A DNA stretch of 64,000 bases, from contig JACKPN010000007.1 in NCBI GenBank assembly GCA_024233575.1, positions 1-64,000 on the forward strand. The letters are read 5' to 3'. Both the position numbers and the translations under genes were made by a program. This document shows, piece by piece, positions 35,665 to 43,984 of this stretch (the first letter of the stretch is position 1; every line of letters begins with the position of its first letter). The notes beneath the pieces are model-generated. The model was not told where the DNA came from. It made no database searches and worked only from the letters and a program-made list of their open reading frames with translations. The DNA comes from Chlamydiales bacterium. Lineage in GTDB: Bacteria > Chlamydiota > Chlamydiia > Chlamydiales > Criblamydiaceae.

Positions 35665-35879
35665 ATGACAAGTTATTTCATTCACTTGCATTGAACGCTC
35701 TTTGTCTTTTCGATTTTGTTTTTTTTGCAAAAGAGTTTTATCTTTTACTACTTAGGAATTTTCCAGCTTGCTCATCCCAAAATATTTTTCATAAAGTAAT
35801 AATTTTATTTGACGATGAAATAGCTTTAGAGGTACTTCTGAGGCAGAAATCAGCTAACAAAGGAGACTCCGATGGCTGA
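35661..35879 (+). CDS. Possible small coupled protein (72 aa)
   Basis: A GTG-start frame overlapping the stop of the ankyrin-like gene by 4 bp (GTGA), with GGAGGAG 9 bp upstream. The product has a hydrophobic first half (LNALCLFDFVFFAKEFYLLLL) and no recognisable domain. It overlaps the next small gene by 8 bp. Coupling and the ribosome site are the only support. Confidence 0.35.
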   Translation: MNDKLFHSLALNALCLFDFVFFAKEFYLLLLRNFPACSSQNIFHKVIILFDDEIALEVLLRQKSANKGDSDG

Positions 35880-36003
35880 CAAGAAGAACTCAATGAAGGC
35901 AGGACGTGGTACAACTGCTACGAAAACTACGCAAACAGCAAAGACGAGTAAAGCTGAAAAGCCAACATCGACTTTTGGAAGTAAGAAAAAGCCAACTAAG
36001 TAA
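35872..36003 (+). CDS. Small basic Lys/Thr/Ala-rich protein (43 aa)
   Basis: A 43-codon frame with a good ribosome site (AAAGGAG, AGGAG at 35861-35865, 6 bp from ATG). The product (MADKKNSMKAGRGTTATK...FGSKKKPTK) has eleven Lys, about a quarter Thr/Ala, one Asp and one Glu, and no hydrophobic core, so it should be disordered and nucleic-acid binding. It recalls the C-terminal tails of chlamydial histone-like proteins but is far shorter. Function unknown. It is easily missed because of its length. Confidence 0.6.
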   Translation: MADKKNSMKAGRGTTATKTTQTAKTSKAEKPTSTFGSKKKPTK

Positions 36004-36580
36004 TACGTGAGTATTATTTAGAGCTTCGGTAGTCCTAAACAGGTATGGACTTTAAGATGTTGTCTTTTTCGGCGGCAGACCTTTGAGTCATTACGTGTTT
36101 AGGACTACCAAAAAAATCTAGTCAGTGTTGTATTATTCTTTCCTTTTTAAATGAATCTATTCATTGATTATTTAATTTTCTGATTTTAATTAATCCATTT
36201 CAGAATTTTCTGTAAATATTTCAGATTTGATTCGTTGTTAAGGATAATAGTTTACGTACGCCTCTAATTTTATGCGGACCGTTTTTTGGGGATCAGGTCA
36301 CACACCCAAAATCGCGTATCTTGTTTTTATTGACTAATCGCATGAAATATCTAGTTTATGGGTATAATGCAAGAATCAAGTCTTTTGCTATAATACAAAT
36401 TGGTTTTTTAAATTAAGGTTGAAAAATCAATTAGTTTTATTTTAGCAGTTTTTAATTAACTAAGTTTTCCTCTGAACTCATAAGTGACAATAGATTGCTT
36501 TTTCTTCGACTTTTAGGATATAATCCTTGCCTTATCAGAGATATCGAGATTTTATGTTTTCTACTTCCTTATAAGCGATT
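36004..36580. other. AT-rich intergenic region with a small inverted-repeat element
   Basis: 577 bp with no convincing gene. Contains the 82-bp element with 14-bp inverted ends (36028-36109). The remainder is AT-rich and should contain the promoter of the thioesterase-like gene. Confidence 0.55.
36028..36109. repeat. MITE-like element with 14-bp perfect terminal inverted repeats
   Basis: GGTAGTCCTAAACA (36028-36041) and its exact complement TGTTTAGGACTACC (36096-36109) bound an 82-bp segment; five A's follow a CC. The end sequence TTACGTGTTTAGGACTACC matches copies at 12745-12765, 20880-20902 and, inverted, 34468-34485. It may function as a terminator for the 43-residue gene, but its dispersal marks it as an interspersed repeat. 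Confidence 0.7.
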
Positions 36581-37903
36581 GTGCTTGCAACTGCACCTCT
36601 ATCTGCAATCCATGCTCCTCATACTCTTCCTTCTCCAACTATCGATATTTCTTCAGAAACTTCCTTATTGGATCAAGAAATCAATATTGCAATCAGAACG
36701 TTAAGCCCCAAAGAAATAATTGCGATTCAAGCCAGTACAGTTGACGATAATAATACAAAATGGATTTCGAGAGCTTCCTTTGAAGCAGATGATCATGGCG
36801 TTGTTGATCTTGCTACCCAGTCTCCCGTTACTGGCTCCTATGAAGGAATTGATCCAATAGGTTTGCTCTGGTCCATGCAGCCTGAATCTGGCAATCCTTC
36901 TTCATTTAAGGTGAAAAAAGAATCATTTTCCGTAACCTTTAGAGTATTTCGTGACAAACAAGAAATTGTATCAAAAGAAATTATCCGTTTGAAAAAAAGT
37001 CCTGAAGTAAAACAGATTCCAGTCCAAGAAAATGGACTGGTAGGCATATTGTTTATGCCTCCTTCAGAGAAGCCATTACCTCTTATTATTACTCTCAGCG
37101 GATCAAATGGTGGAATGGGAGAAAATCGAGCACAGTTACTAGCTTCTCACGGCTTTGCAGTTCTTGCATTAGGTTATTTTGGAGTAGAGGGACTTCCTTC
37201 TAACTTACAAGATATCCCACTAGAGTACTTTGAAACCGCATTCAATTGGATCAAGGAACAACCAAACCTAGACAGTTCACATGTCGGAATTTATGGAGCT
37301 TCAAGAGGTGGAGAGTTAGCCTTAATTTTGGGAACATGGTTTCCAGAATCAGTGCAATCGATTGTTGCAGCCGTTCCTAGTAGCGCGATTTACGGTGGGC
37401 TGAGCGAAACTCCAGTACATGCTTGGCTGTATCATGGAAAGCCTTTAGCACCATTTGCACCAGTTCCACCAACCGACTTCAATAATTGGCGTGGTGATGA
37501 TGCAACTAATCCTGCAAATACCCTAACTGGCTTTCTAGAAGGTATGAAAGATAAAAAAGCCTTCGAGGATGCTTCCATTCCAGTAGAGAGAATAGAAGCC
37601 TCTCTTCTAATCATTTCTGGCGGTGATGATCAGATGTGGCCATCTGCTGTTTATGCGGCACAAATTGAGGAACGGTTACAGCAACACCATTCTGACATTT
37701 ATCGAAAGCATTTATACTATCCAAAAGCAGGCCATGGCATCAATATTCCGAATCTACCCCAACCTGGACCAGTCTACTACCACTCGATTGGGAAAAAGTG
37801 GTTCACAATGGGTGGCTCGATTGCAGAAGATCAATATGCAAGTCAAGATTCCTGGGACAAACTCATCGAATTCTTTAACAAAACTCTGAAGCCTCAACAA
37901 TAA
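36581..37903 (+). CDS. Acyl-CoA thioesterase/BAAT-like alpha/beta hydrolase
   Basis: 440 residues of the acyl-CoA thioester hydrolase/bile acid-CoA:amino acid N-acyltransferase family. An N-terminal beta domain (about 20-135) precedes an alpha/beta hydrolase domain with nucleophile elbow GASRGGELAL, acid GGDDQMWPS and GHGI histidine, the order Ser-Asp-His. Using the GTG at 36581 the product starts VLATAPLSAIHA. Nine codons upstream in the same frame an ATG gives MFSTSL, a TAA, and then AIVLATAPLSAIHA. Without the TAA this would be a complete signal peptide, so the start may be a damaged exported form. Probably acquired (the family is mainly animal and scattered bacterial). Confidence 0.82.
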   Translation: MLATAPLSAIHAPHTLPSPTIDISSETSLLDQEINIAIRTLSPKEIIAIQASTVDDNNTKWISRASFEADDHGVVDLATQSPVTGSYEGIDPIGLLWSMQPESGNPSSFKVKKESFSVTFRVFRDKQEIVSKEIIRLKKSPEVKQIPVQENGLVGILFMPPSEKPLPLIITLSGSNGGMGENRAQLLASHGFAVLALGYFGVEGLPSNLQDIPLEYFETAFNWIKEQPNLDSSHVGIYGASRGGELALILGTWFPESVQSIVAAVPSSAIYGGLSETPVHAWLYHGKPLAPFAPVPPTDFNNWRGDDATNPANTLTGFLEGMKDKKAFEDASIPVERIEASLLIISGGDDQMWPSAVYAAQIEERLQQHHSDIYRKHLYYPKAGHGINIPNLPQPGPVYYHSIGKKWFTMGGSIAEDQYASQDSWDKLIEFFNKTLKPQQ

Positions 37904-37914
37904 GTTGAATCACT

Positions 37915-38472
37915 ATGGAACTCTATTTGAAATACGAGGGGATATTAAAATCCAACGCTGACCCAAAAGAAAAACATCAGCTAAGAAAACATTTCCATTC
38001 TCAGATCAAAAGATTTGTCGAGTCTGATGAGCATCTAAAGAACAAGAAATGCTGGCAACTAGAGGGTTTTCTAAAACAAGACCCTAATGAAATGAATGCG
38101 ATCTCCAAAAAAGGGGACTTTTGTTTTGCTTCTCTCATCTCTTCAAAGCTATTCCTCTTAGCCGAAATCAATCTCACCATCTTATGGCACGATCTTCCAG
38201 GGCAGATCATCGGTCAGGGAGATATAGACAATAAGTTAAAAACTCTCTTTGATGCTCTAAGTTGTCCGCCTCATGAAAGCCAAATCACAGGTTTAAAACC
38301 CGAAAATGAAGAGAAACCTTTTTTCTTTCTTCTTGAAGATGACAAGCTAATCCAAAACGTCAATATTCGCACACACACTTTACTTGAAAATTCCGATAGA
38401 AGGGATATCTTTGTACTCGTCCATGTTCAATCCAAGGCGGCCCGCCCCGTTTGGGGAAACGTGGGATTGTAG
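37915..38472 (+). CDS. RusA-like (phage-type Holliday resolvase family) protein
   Basis: 185 residues. The segment QGDIDNKLKTLFDAL (101-115), followed later by LLEDDKLIQNVNI (139-151), mirrors the RusA layout in which DIDN..K..LDAL and a downstream DD..V pair supply the catalytic acidic residues. RusA proteins are small phage or prophage junction resolvases of about 120 residues; the extra N-terminal 65 residues here are unassigned. It lies 11 bp after the thioesterase-like gene and just before the first tRNA remnant, consistent with a mobile-element remnant. Moderate confidence because only the core motif is matched. Confidence 0.6.
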   Translation: MELYLKYEGILKSNADPKEKHQLRKHFHSQIKRFVESDEHLKNKKCWQLEGFLKQDPNEMNAISKKGDFCFASLISSKLFLLAEINLTILWHDLPGQIIGQGDIDNKLKTLFDALSCPPHESQITGLKPENEEKPFFFLLEDDKLIQNVNIRTHTLLENSDRRDIFVLVHVQSKAARPVWGNVGL

Positions 38473-38610
38473 CGGTGCAAAAACGGTGCAATGCCTTGCC
38501 AATATCAACCAATATCAACCGTTAGAAACCGATAGACAATTCTTACCTAAGTTATTATACTTATGCTTATTTAGGTTGGTTGGTATCAGGTGAATTGGTG
38601 TTCACCCTCC

Positions 38611-38652
38611 CTCATAACCCGTCGATCCCTGGTTCAATTTCAGGTTGCCCCA
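38611..38652 (+). other. 3' half of a tRNA-Met gene (probable integration-site remnant)
   Basis: From 38611 the sequence reads as an anticodon loop CTCATAA (CAU), the 3' anticodon strand CCCGT, a variable loop, a T-arm CCTGG-TTCAATT-TCAGG and the acceptor strand TTGCCCC-A. The matching 5' half (GGGGCA... and ACGGG before the loop) is absent; upstream sequence does not pair. This is the signature of a tRNA 3' end left by integrase-mediated insertion. The last 35 bp recur at 42361-42395. Confidence 0.75.
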
Positions 38653-38676
38653 CTTTTTCACTTATTTGAGGTGGTT

Positions 38677-38946
38677 ATGTACTTAGAAGGAATGTCTGAA
38701 CATTATGATAGAATGAGTCTTTATATTTCTCTAGCTGATGAAAATCAAGATGAAGAAAAATTTCGTTTGCTTATGGCTGCAGTATATTCAGCACAAGCAA
38801 TCATAGAAAATGGAAAAAACGCATTAGAAAAAAATAACATTTCTGAAAATGATTATAATCTCATAAAGCTTTGCTTTAAACGCGTTCCATATGCAGACAT
38901 AATATATTGCAATAGTTGTGAAATCGCTGAACTGAGACTTGCTTAA
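38677..38946 (+). CDS. Small hypothetical protein of the restriction islet (89 aa)
   Basis: 89 residues, from the ATG at 38677 preceded by GAGGTGG. An all-helical acidic protein (MYLEGMSEHYDRMSLYIS, then MAAVYSAQAIIENGKNALEKN) ending near a CNSC pair. No domain recognised. It is the first gene right of the tRNA remnant, and in this position small regulators or accessory proteins of integrated elements are common. Confidence 0.55.
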   Translation: MYLEGMSEHYDRMSLYISLADENQDEEKFRLLMAAVYSAQAIIENGKNALEKNNISENDYNLIKLCFKRVPYADIIYCNSCEIAELRLA

Positions 38947-39080
38947 CGGTCTCTGAACTCGATTAACTTATCACCGATAACCTTGCATGTTGAACATGTC
39001 CATGTCCACGAGGGGGTAAAGCAATCGTCGACAATCTCAATAATGGAAGTGGGGTAAATAAAAAAAGAAGAGCGTCCCCT

Positions 39081-39302
39081 ATGCAAGGGTGTAGATTAAA
39101 AACAAAAAGTAGTGGTATAAGATGTAAGAATTTTGCTATACAAAGTTGGAGTTGTTGTCGAATGCATGGTGTCTGTGGTAGTCCAGAAACAGTCCAAGGC
39201 TTCAGTACGCCTAAATCAGGTTTATTAAAACATGAGTATTCTAGTCGGAAAAATTTTGGAGAATTCAAGAAAATTAAAAAGGTCATCTCCGAGTTTTACT
39301 GA
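39081..39302 (+). CDS. Small Cys/His 'C..HG..LKH' protein of phage type (73 aa)
   Basis: 73 residues starting MQGCRLKTKSSGIRCKNFA and continuing CCRMHGVCGSPETVQGFSTPKSG and LLKHEYSS. It follows the layout of small phage-encoded proteins with C-x(n)-G-x-x-C-x(n)-C-R-M-H-G-G and a following P-K-G...L-K-H-G, thought to bind metal. It stands directly upstream of the cytosine methyltransferase. The second Gly of HGG is Val here. Role unknown. Confidence 0.5.
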   Translation: MQGCRLKTKSSGIRCKNFAIQSWSCCRMHGVCGSPETVQGFSTPKSGLLKHEYSSRKNFGEFKKIKKVISEFY

Positions 39303-39338
39303 TCTTTTTTAACGAGAAGGAGATGTCTGCAAGACGTT

Positions 39339-40616
39339 ATGAAAACGAATTTAATGAATAGAAAATTAAAAATATCAGAGCTTGTAGAAAATATCTCCCT
39401 CTATATAAGACAAAAATCTCCGGAAACAATTGATGATGAAAATTTTCAGGCAATCATTACACATTATCTTCATAATCCCAACGGTCTAATACCAGGGATT
39501 TCTAAAGAAATTTCTTCGAAAATCAATGAGTATTTTAGTTGTTTAGAGAATCGAGAGAGAGCAATTGTTGAAAATTGTGATACAGACCATTTAACAGTTC
39601 TAGAAAAGTTTGATGTTGAATACATAAGTATTCCCTTTAAGCCTCTTTCTAAGGCTGAATTTACTTTTATTGACCTTTTTGCAGGTGTCGGTGGATTTAG
39701 AATTGCAATGCAACGGTTGCAAGGAAGGTGTGTTTTTTCTAGCGAATGGGATCAAAATGCGAAAAAAACTTATAGTGCTAATTTTGGAGAGGTTCCGTAT
39801 GGTGACATCACAAAAATAGATCCTGAAATGATTCCAAATCATGATATTTTATGTGGCGGATTTCCTTGTCAGGCTTTCTCTGTCGCAGGATATAGAAAAG
39901 GGTTTCAGGACGAGAAGGGCAGGGGTAACTTATTTTTCAATATATTGGATATTTTAAAAGCAAAACAGCCTAAAGCATTTTTTTTGGAGAATGTAAAAAA
40001 CTTGGAAGGGCATGATAAAGGAAATACTTTCAAAAGGATTAAAAATGAATTATCCAATTTGGGTTACTCTGTTATCTATAAGGTTTTAAATTCTAAGGAC
40101 TACTCGAATGTTCCCCAAACTAGAGAAAGAATATTTATAGTTGGATTTAATGGAGAAAGTAATGGAGGGTTATGCACAGAAAGGTTCTTCTGGCCTGAAA
40201 AGATGGATTTAAAACTGAAAGTAACCGATTTGATTGAACAAGAAGCAGAGGAATACTTCTATTACAACCGCTTTCCCATTTATGATCAATTGAAGGAAGA
40301 AGTTGTTAAGCGAGACACCATTTACCAGTGGAGGAGGATATATGTTCGTGAAAACAAGAACAAAGTCTGTCCAACCCTTACAGCTAATATGGGTACAGGG
40401 GGACATAATGTTCCACTGGTATTAGATAGCAAAGGAATAAGAAAATTAACACCTCGAGAATGTTTTCGATTTCAAGGGTATCCTGATGAATTTATACTGC
40501 CTGAAGATATTTCCAGGTCTCATTTATATAAGCAGGCAGGGAACTCTGTTACAGTTCCTTTGATTGAGAGAATCGCAACATCAATTAAAGATGCGATTTT
40601 TATAGAGGGAATATAG
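39339..40616 (+). CDS. DNA (cytosine-5) methyltransferase, type II restriction-modification
   Basis: 425 residues. All key C5-methylase motifs are visible: motif I FIDLFAGVGGF (110-120), motif IV GFPCQAFS with catalytic Cys177, motif VI FFLENVKNL (215-221), motif VIII RIFIVGF, and motifs IX-X in the C-terminus (RKLTPRECFRFQGYP, QAGNSVTVPL). A 100-residue N-terminal extension is specific to this protein. The target-recognition region (about 270-345) gives no specificity by eye. The adjacent endonuclease (6 bp gap) and frameshifted vsr make this a type II system with mismatch-repair partner. Confidence 0.95.
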   Translation: MKTNLMNRKLKISELVENISLYIRQKSPETIDDENFQAIITHYLHNPNGLIPGISKEISSKINEYFSCLENRERAIVENCDTDHLTVLEKFDVEYISIPFKPLSKAEFTFIDLFAGVGGFRIAMQRLQGRCVFSSEWDQNAKKTYSANFGEVPYGDITKIDPEMIPNHDILCGGFPCQAFSVAGYRKGFQDEKGRGNLFFNILDILKAKQPKAFFLENVKNLEGHDKGNTFKRIKNELSNLGYSVIYKVLNSKDYSNVPQTRERIFIVGFNGESNGGLCTERFFWPEKMDLKLKVTDLIEQEAEEYFYYNRFPIYDQLKEEVVKRDTIYQWRRIYVRENKNKVCPTLTANMGTGGHNVPLVLDSKGIRKLTPRECFRFQGYPDEFILPEDISRSHLYKQAGNSVTVPLIERIATSIKDAIFIEGI

Positions 40617-40622
40617 TTTTTT

Positions 40623-41777
40623 ATGCTTTACAAGCTTTTACCTAATGAAGTGAAGCAATCCTATAAAAAGGATTTAAGTCTGATAGGTTCGCTATCCAGG
40701 CTTTTTTCTGATGCAATTAAACCCTATCTTCACTACAGAGTAGCAGAAAAAATATTTTGTGATAATACTGGAGCAGTCGACTGTTCACGTTCTGACGTTT
40801 CGTTCGACGCTGTTTATAATAATTTTGGCATAGGACTAAAGACCTTTCTCCACAATAACGGGAACACTTTTCAAAAGATAGCAGAGTTCAATGCTTTAAA
40901 AAATGAGTATGAGAGTTTATCCGATATTGAAATAGTTGAATTTATTTCAGAAGCAAGAAACCGTAGGCTTGAAACAACTCTGTCCCAATACGGGAAAGAA
41001 GATATGCTATATCACCTTGTTACAAGGTTGGAGAGTGAGTTCAGATTGTATGAAGAGAAAATGGTAAAAATAAACCTTGCAAAAATTTGCCAAGTAAAAA
41101 GAAAAAAAAGTATAATTCATTTTAGTGATGGCTTATGTGAATATTCTTTTAATAAATCAAAATCAACTCTTCTGAAGAGATTTAGATTATCGAGTTTAAA
41201 CCCTTGCGACGTTGTCAAAGTAAATATTATTCAAGATCCCATATCCCTTTTGAGAAGTTTAGAGTATGCAAGTAGTAAAATATACAAAGGAGAAGACTCT
41301 TTCCCAGAAATTTATCTGCCTTTGTATATAACAAAAAAATCCAAGCCATATGAGTATGGAGATGTGCATGAACGAGCATGTCTGAACCAATGGAACGCAA
41401 AAGGGCGACCAAGGGATTTCGATGAGGTATATATACCAGTTCCTAGCATGATTCACAAAACATTTCCAGATTTTTTTCCTGATAATAATGACGACAGATT
41501 TCTTGTACTTCTCCCTGATGGCCAGGAACTTGATTGTTCAATGTGTCAATCAAATCAAAAAGGGCTAATGTCTAACCCAAATAAGAATTTGGGAAACTGG
41601 TTGCTAAGAAAAGTACTAAAATTACAAAAAGGCCAACTTGCCACCAGACGTATGCTTAATTCTGCAGGCATTGATTGTGTTAGGGTCCAGAAGATAAATA
41701 AAAAAAAATATAAGATTGATTTCGCAAATATCGGGGGGTACGAGGAATTTTTAGAAAAAAATGGTTTATCCTTTTAA
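40623..41777 (+). CDS. Probable type II restriction endonuclease partner of the methyltransferase
   Basis: 384 residues, starting 6 bp after the methyltransferase. The N-terminal half has a nuclease-like core, SDVSFDA..NFGIGLKTF, with Asp62 and Lys73 arranged like a PD-(D/E)xK site. The C-terminal 150 residues (LPLYITKKSKPYEYGDVHERACLNQWN, LMSNPNKNLGNWLLRKVL, KYKIDFANIGGYEEF) form a second conserved region, probably DNA binding; the layout recalls NgoFVII-type endonucleases, but I am unsure of the subfamily. Position beside a Dcm-type methylase supports the role. Its 3' end overlaps the vsr remnant tail-to-tail. Confidence 0.75.
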   Translation: MLYKLLPNEVKQSYKKDLSLIGSLSRLFSDAIKPYLHYRVAEKIFCDNTGAVDCSRSDVSFDAVYNNFGIGLKTFLHNNGNTFQKIAEFNALKNEYESLSDIEIVEFISEARNRRLETTLSQYGKEDMLYHLVTRLESEFRLYEEKMVKINLAKICQVKRKKSIIHFSDGLCEYSFNKSKSTLLKRFRLSSLNPCDVVKVNIIQDPISLLRSLEYASSKIYKGEDSFPEIYLPLYITKKSKPYEYGDVHERACLNQWNAKGRPRDFDEVYIPVPSMIHKTFPDFFPDNNDDRFLVLLPDGQELDCSMCQSNQKGLMSNPNKNLGNWLLRKVLKLQKGQLATRRMLNSAGIDCVRVQKINKKKYKIDFANIGGYEEFLEKNGLSF

Positions 41778-42183
41778 TGGCAAAATCTCTCTAAGAGCTT
41801 TTTCAAGACATTCTTTATTTTTTGTTTCACATTCCCACACAATACATACCTTCCATTCCATTTGATATTAGCATACTTGTATTAAGTTCGTCTCGTGCCT
41901 TATTTTTTTTTAATTTTTCTTCCCAGTATTCAATGTTACTCCGGGGAAGTCGCCCTGCACGACATGATTGACATTGATGCCAAAAGCACCCATGAATAAA
42001 TACCACGGTCTTATACTTCCTTAATACAATATCTGGTTTGCCTGGTAGTTTATTAGACTGTAATGAGAAGCGAAATCCTCTGCGATGCAGGAACGAGCGT
42101 ACGATCAGTTCAGGTTTAGTGTCTTTCCCTTTAATCTTCGACATAATTTCGCTTCGCTTTTTAGGGGAAAATGTATCTGCCAT
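41766..42183 (-). pseudogene. vsr: Very short patch repair endonuclease, frameshifted
   Basis: Vsr nicks T:G mismatches that arise when methylcytosine deaminates. The first 107 residues are good Vsr: SPKKRSEIMSKIKGKDTKPE, GKPDIVLRKYKTVVFIHGCFWH (catalytic Asp, FxHGCFWH zinc motif) and CQSCRAGRLPRSN. After LISNG the frame reads MEGMYCVGM and stops. Removing one A in the run at about 41854-41858 restores WKVCIVWECETKNKECLEKAL up to a stop at 41766, the expected C-terminus with WECE. So a single-base insertion breaks the gene, unless it is a sequencing error. Confidence 0.88.
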
Positions 42184-42360
42184 ATTTTGTGTAAAAAGTT
42201 CGTGTTCTGAGTTTTAATCGAGAATTTTGTACATTATAATTACATTAGTTTTAAAATACATCCCTAATTGGTTAAATGCGTTACTTATGAATTTAATTTT
42301 GATAAATGATGTGAGTAGATGACACGTGTTGTCAAATAACGGAAATCTCCGGATCCTTCA

Positions 42361-42395
42361 CCCGTCTGTCCCAAGTTCAAATTCAGGTTGCCCCA
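42361..42395 (+). other. Second, degenerate copy of the tRNA-Met 3' end
   Basis: 35 bp identical at 30 positions to 38618-38652 and in the same orientation, ending in TTCAGGTTGCCCCA. It closes the restriction-modification islet on the right, so the two copies look like attachment-site repeats (attL/attR) of an integrated element 3.7 kb long. The T-arm no longer pairs properly. No intact copy was found in the window. Confidence 0.65.
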
Positions 42396-42439
42396 TTCCT
42401 TTGACCTTGCCCCCTTGTTAGGTCTTTTTTAATTAGAGG

Positions 42440-43135
42440 TTCTGGTTAGTAGTAGCGCTTTTATCGATCAATGGAATTCCAAGAAGCGCTCTGGCAAGCG
42501 CGGAAGATCTACATTCTATTCAAACGAAGCTATTCTTTGTGCCTTGATCATTAAGCATGTATACCGCTTAATATATAGAGCCACGCAAGGCTACTTAGAA
42601 TCCCTGATCCAACTTATGGGACTAACCATTCCCTGTTCTGCTTATTCCTTAATTTTTTGTAGAGCAAGCAAGGTGCAGATGCCCCTGCAGCATCTTCAAG
42701 GTAGAGAACCTTTACATGTTGTATTTGATTCAACTGGACTTAAGGTTTATGGAGAAGGTGAATGGAAAGTACGTAAACACGGGTATTCTAAAAGAAGAAC
42801 GTAGCGTAAGGTCCATATTGATATGTGTGGGCAAACACAGCAAATACTCGTTGTAGCGATGACCAGTAATGATGTAAGCGATGAATCCGTAATACCAGAT
42901 TTGCTGGATCAAATAACCGATCCTATAACAACAGCTGGTGGAGACGGCGCCTATGATGTAGCAGAATGTTATGGGGCTATCTACGATGCAGCCGAAAGTC
43001 CGAAAATCAGTCAACGAAGGTGTTTATCAAATGCGCAGCTCTAAATATAATGACAGCATTTGGGAATGCCAGAAAGCTACCAATTAGCTTCCTAATTCAG
43101 TAAGGTAAGGGTAATTTAGCCTATTTCTTGATTTT
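42440..43135 (+). mobile_element. IS5-family transposase remnant A
   Basis: A degraded DDE transposase. The frame begins around SSSAFIDQWNSKKRSGKRGR and runs through LHVVFDSTGLKVYGEGEW (first catalytic Asp) to RT-TAG-RKVHIDM. The TAG at 42802-42804 replaces the expected Trp. It continues to GGDGAYDVAECYGAIYD (second Asp). An internal deletion and frameshift then join directly to the normal C-terminal end (QSTKVFIKCAALNIMTAFG). TTTTGCAACAAGGCC at about 43133 resembles an IS end. At least three lesions make it inactive. Confidence 0.8.
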
Positions 43136-43245
43136 GCAACAAGGCCGTTTGGTACTATTTCGATTAAAATGAGAGAATCATCAAGTTATTTTCAAACTAT
43201 CGTATGAATACTTAATTTGTCCTTAGCCAAATCGTATCTATCTCT

Positions 43246-43983
43246 TCAAGAAATTCGCTCCAACTCATCCATTAAGTGAGATTTAATTGCATTTGGGCTA
43301 AGACTGTCAAGTAATGTATACCCACCTAGACCATACAGATACTTTGCCAAGGATCTAACAACAATTCGATTATTCGTTCTTGCATCATTAACTCTAAGAA
43401 AATCAAGGAATGTATGAAGAATCGTCTTAGAGCTACCCATGCTGCGCTCAAGAATTGTCTGAGCTATATCTAGCTTGCTCAAAAGAACTTCAGTTAACTC
43501 ATATGGATTCTCTCGTTCTTCATCAAATGTCATATAGGAATACCACCACAGCCTTGAAATCCCATTTCGTATTAACGCTCTCTTATCATTACCTGCAAAT
43601 AAATACCGTTGGCGAATCCATGAAGCATCATTGTTCTCTGCCGGCCATCTCTTACGCATATATTGCCAAAATTCAACATGACCTAATTTAATCCACAACC
43701 TTTGATCCCGCGCCTGAACGGGCGTTAAATTCTTAAATGCTTCATATAGTCGCTTAGAATTTTCCAGATCAAACAGTTCTTCGTTCTCCGGGGGGACCAG
43801 AACTCTTTCTAAAGATGAAGATTGTTTAACAATAGGAACTAATCTTGTTTTTAGCTTCCATTGTTCTCCTTCAAAAAAATCATCTATCCAAGAAAAATCA
43901 TGTTGATAAAATGGTAAATTTTCAGAAACAGATCGTTCAAGTAGACTAACTGCAGAGTCATTCAAAACTGATAAGGCGTTCAT
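43246..43983 (-). CDS. DUF6339-like hypothetical protein, third gene of the GHKL cassette
   Basis: 245 residues, soluble and mostly helical with conserved-looking Trp/Arg segments (ARDQRLWIKLGHVEFWQYMRKRW, SRLWWYSYMTFDE, RSLAKYLYGLGGYTLLD). It resembles proteins annotated as DUF6339 that accompany ATP-binding proteins in defence-type operons; this is recognition by pattern only. The start lies 1 bp from the end of the upstream gene, so the three genes are one operon. Function unknown. Confidence 0.7.
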   Translation of the reverse strand: MNALSVLNDSAVSLLERSVSENLPFYQHDFSWIDDFFEGEQWKLKTRLVPIVKQSSSLERVLVPPENEELFDLENSKRLYEAFKNLTPVQARDQRLWIKLGHVEFWQYMRKRWPAENNDASWIRQRYLFAGNDKRALIRNGISRLWWYSYMTFDEERENPYELTEVLLSKLDIAQTILERSMGSSKTILHTFLDFLRVNDARTNNRIVVRSLAKYLYGLGGYTLLDSLSPNAIKSHLMDELERIS

Positions 43984-43984
43984 T

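Noticed and set aside
38560..38652. Complete tRNA-Met gene
   Set aside because: Only the 3' half from the anticodon loop onwards fits; the upstream bases do not pair with the anticodon or acceptor strands.
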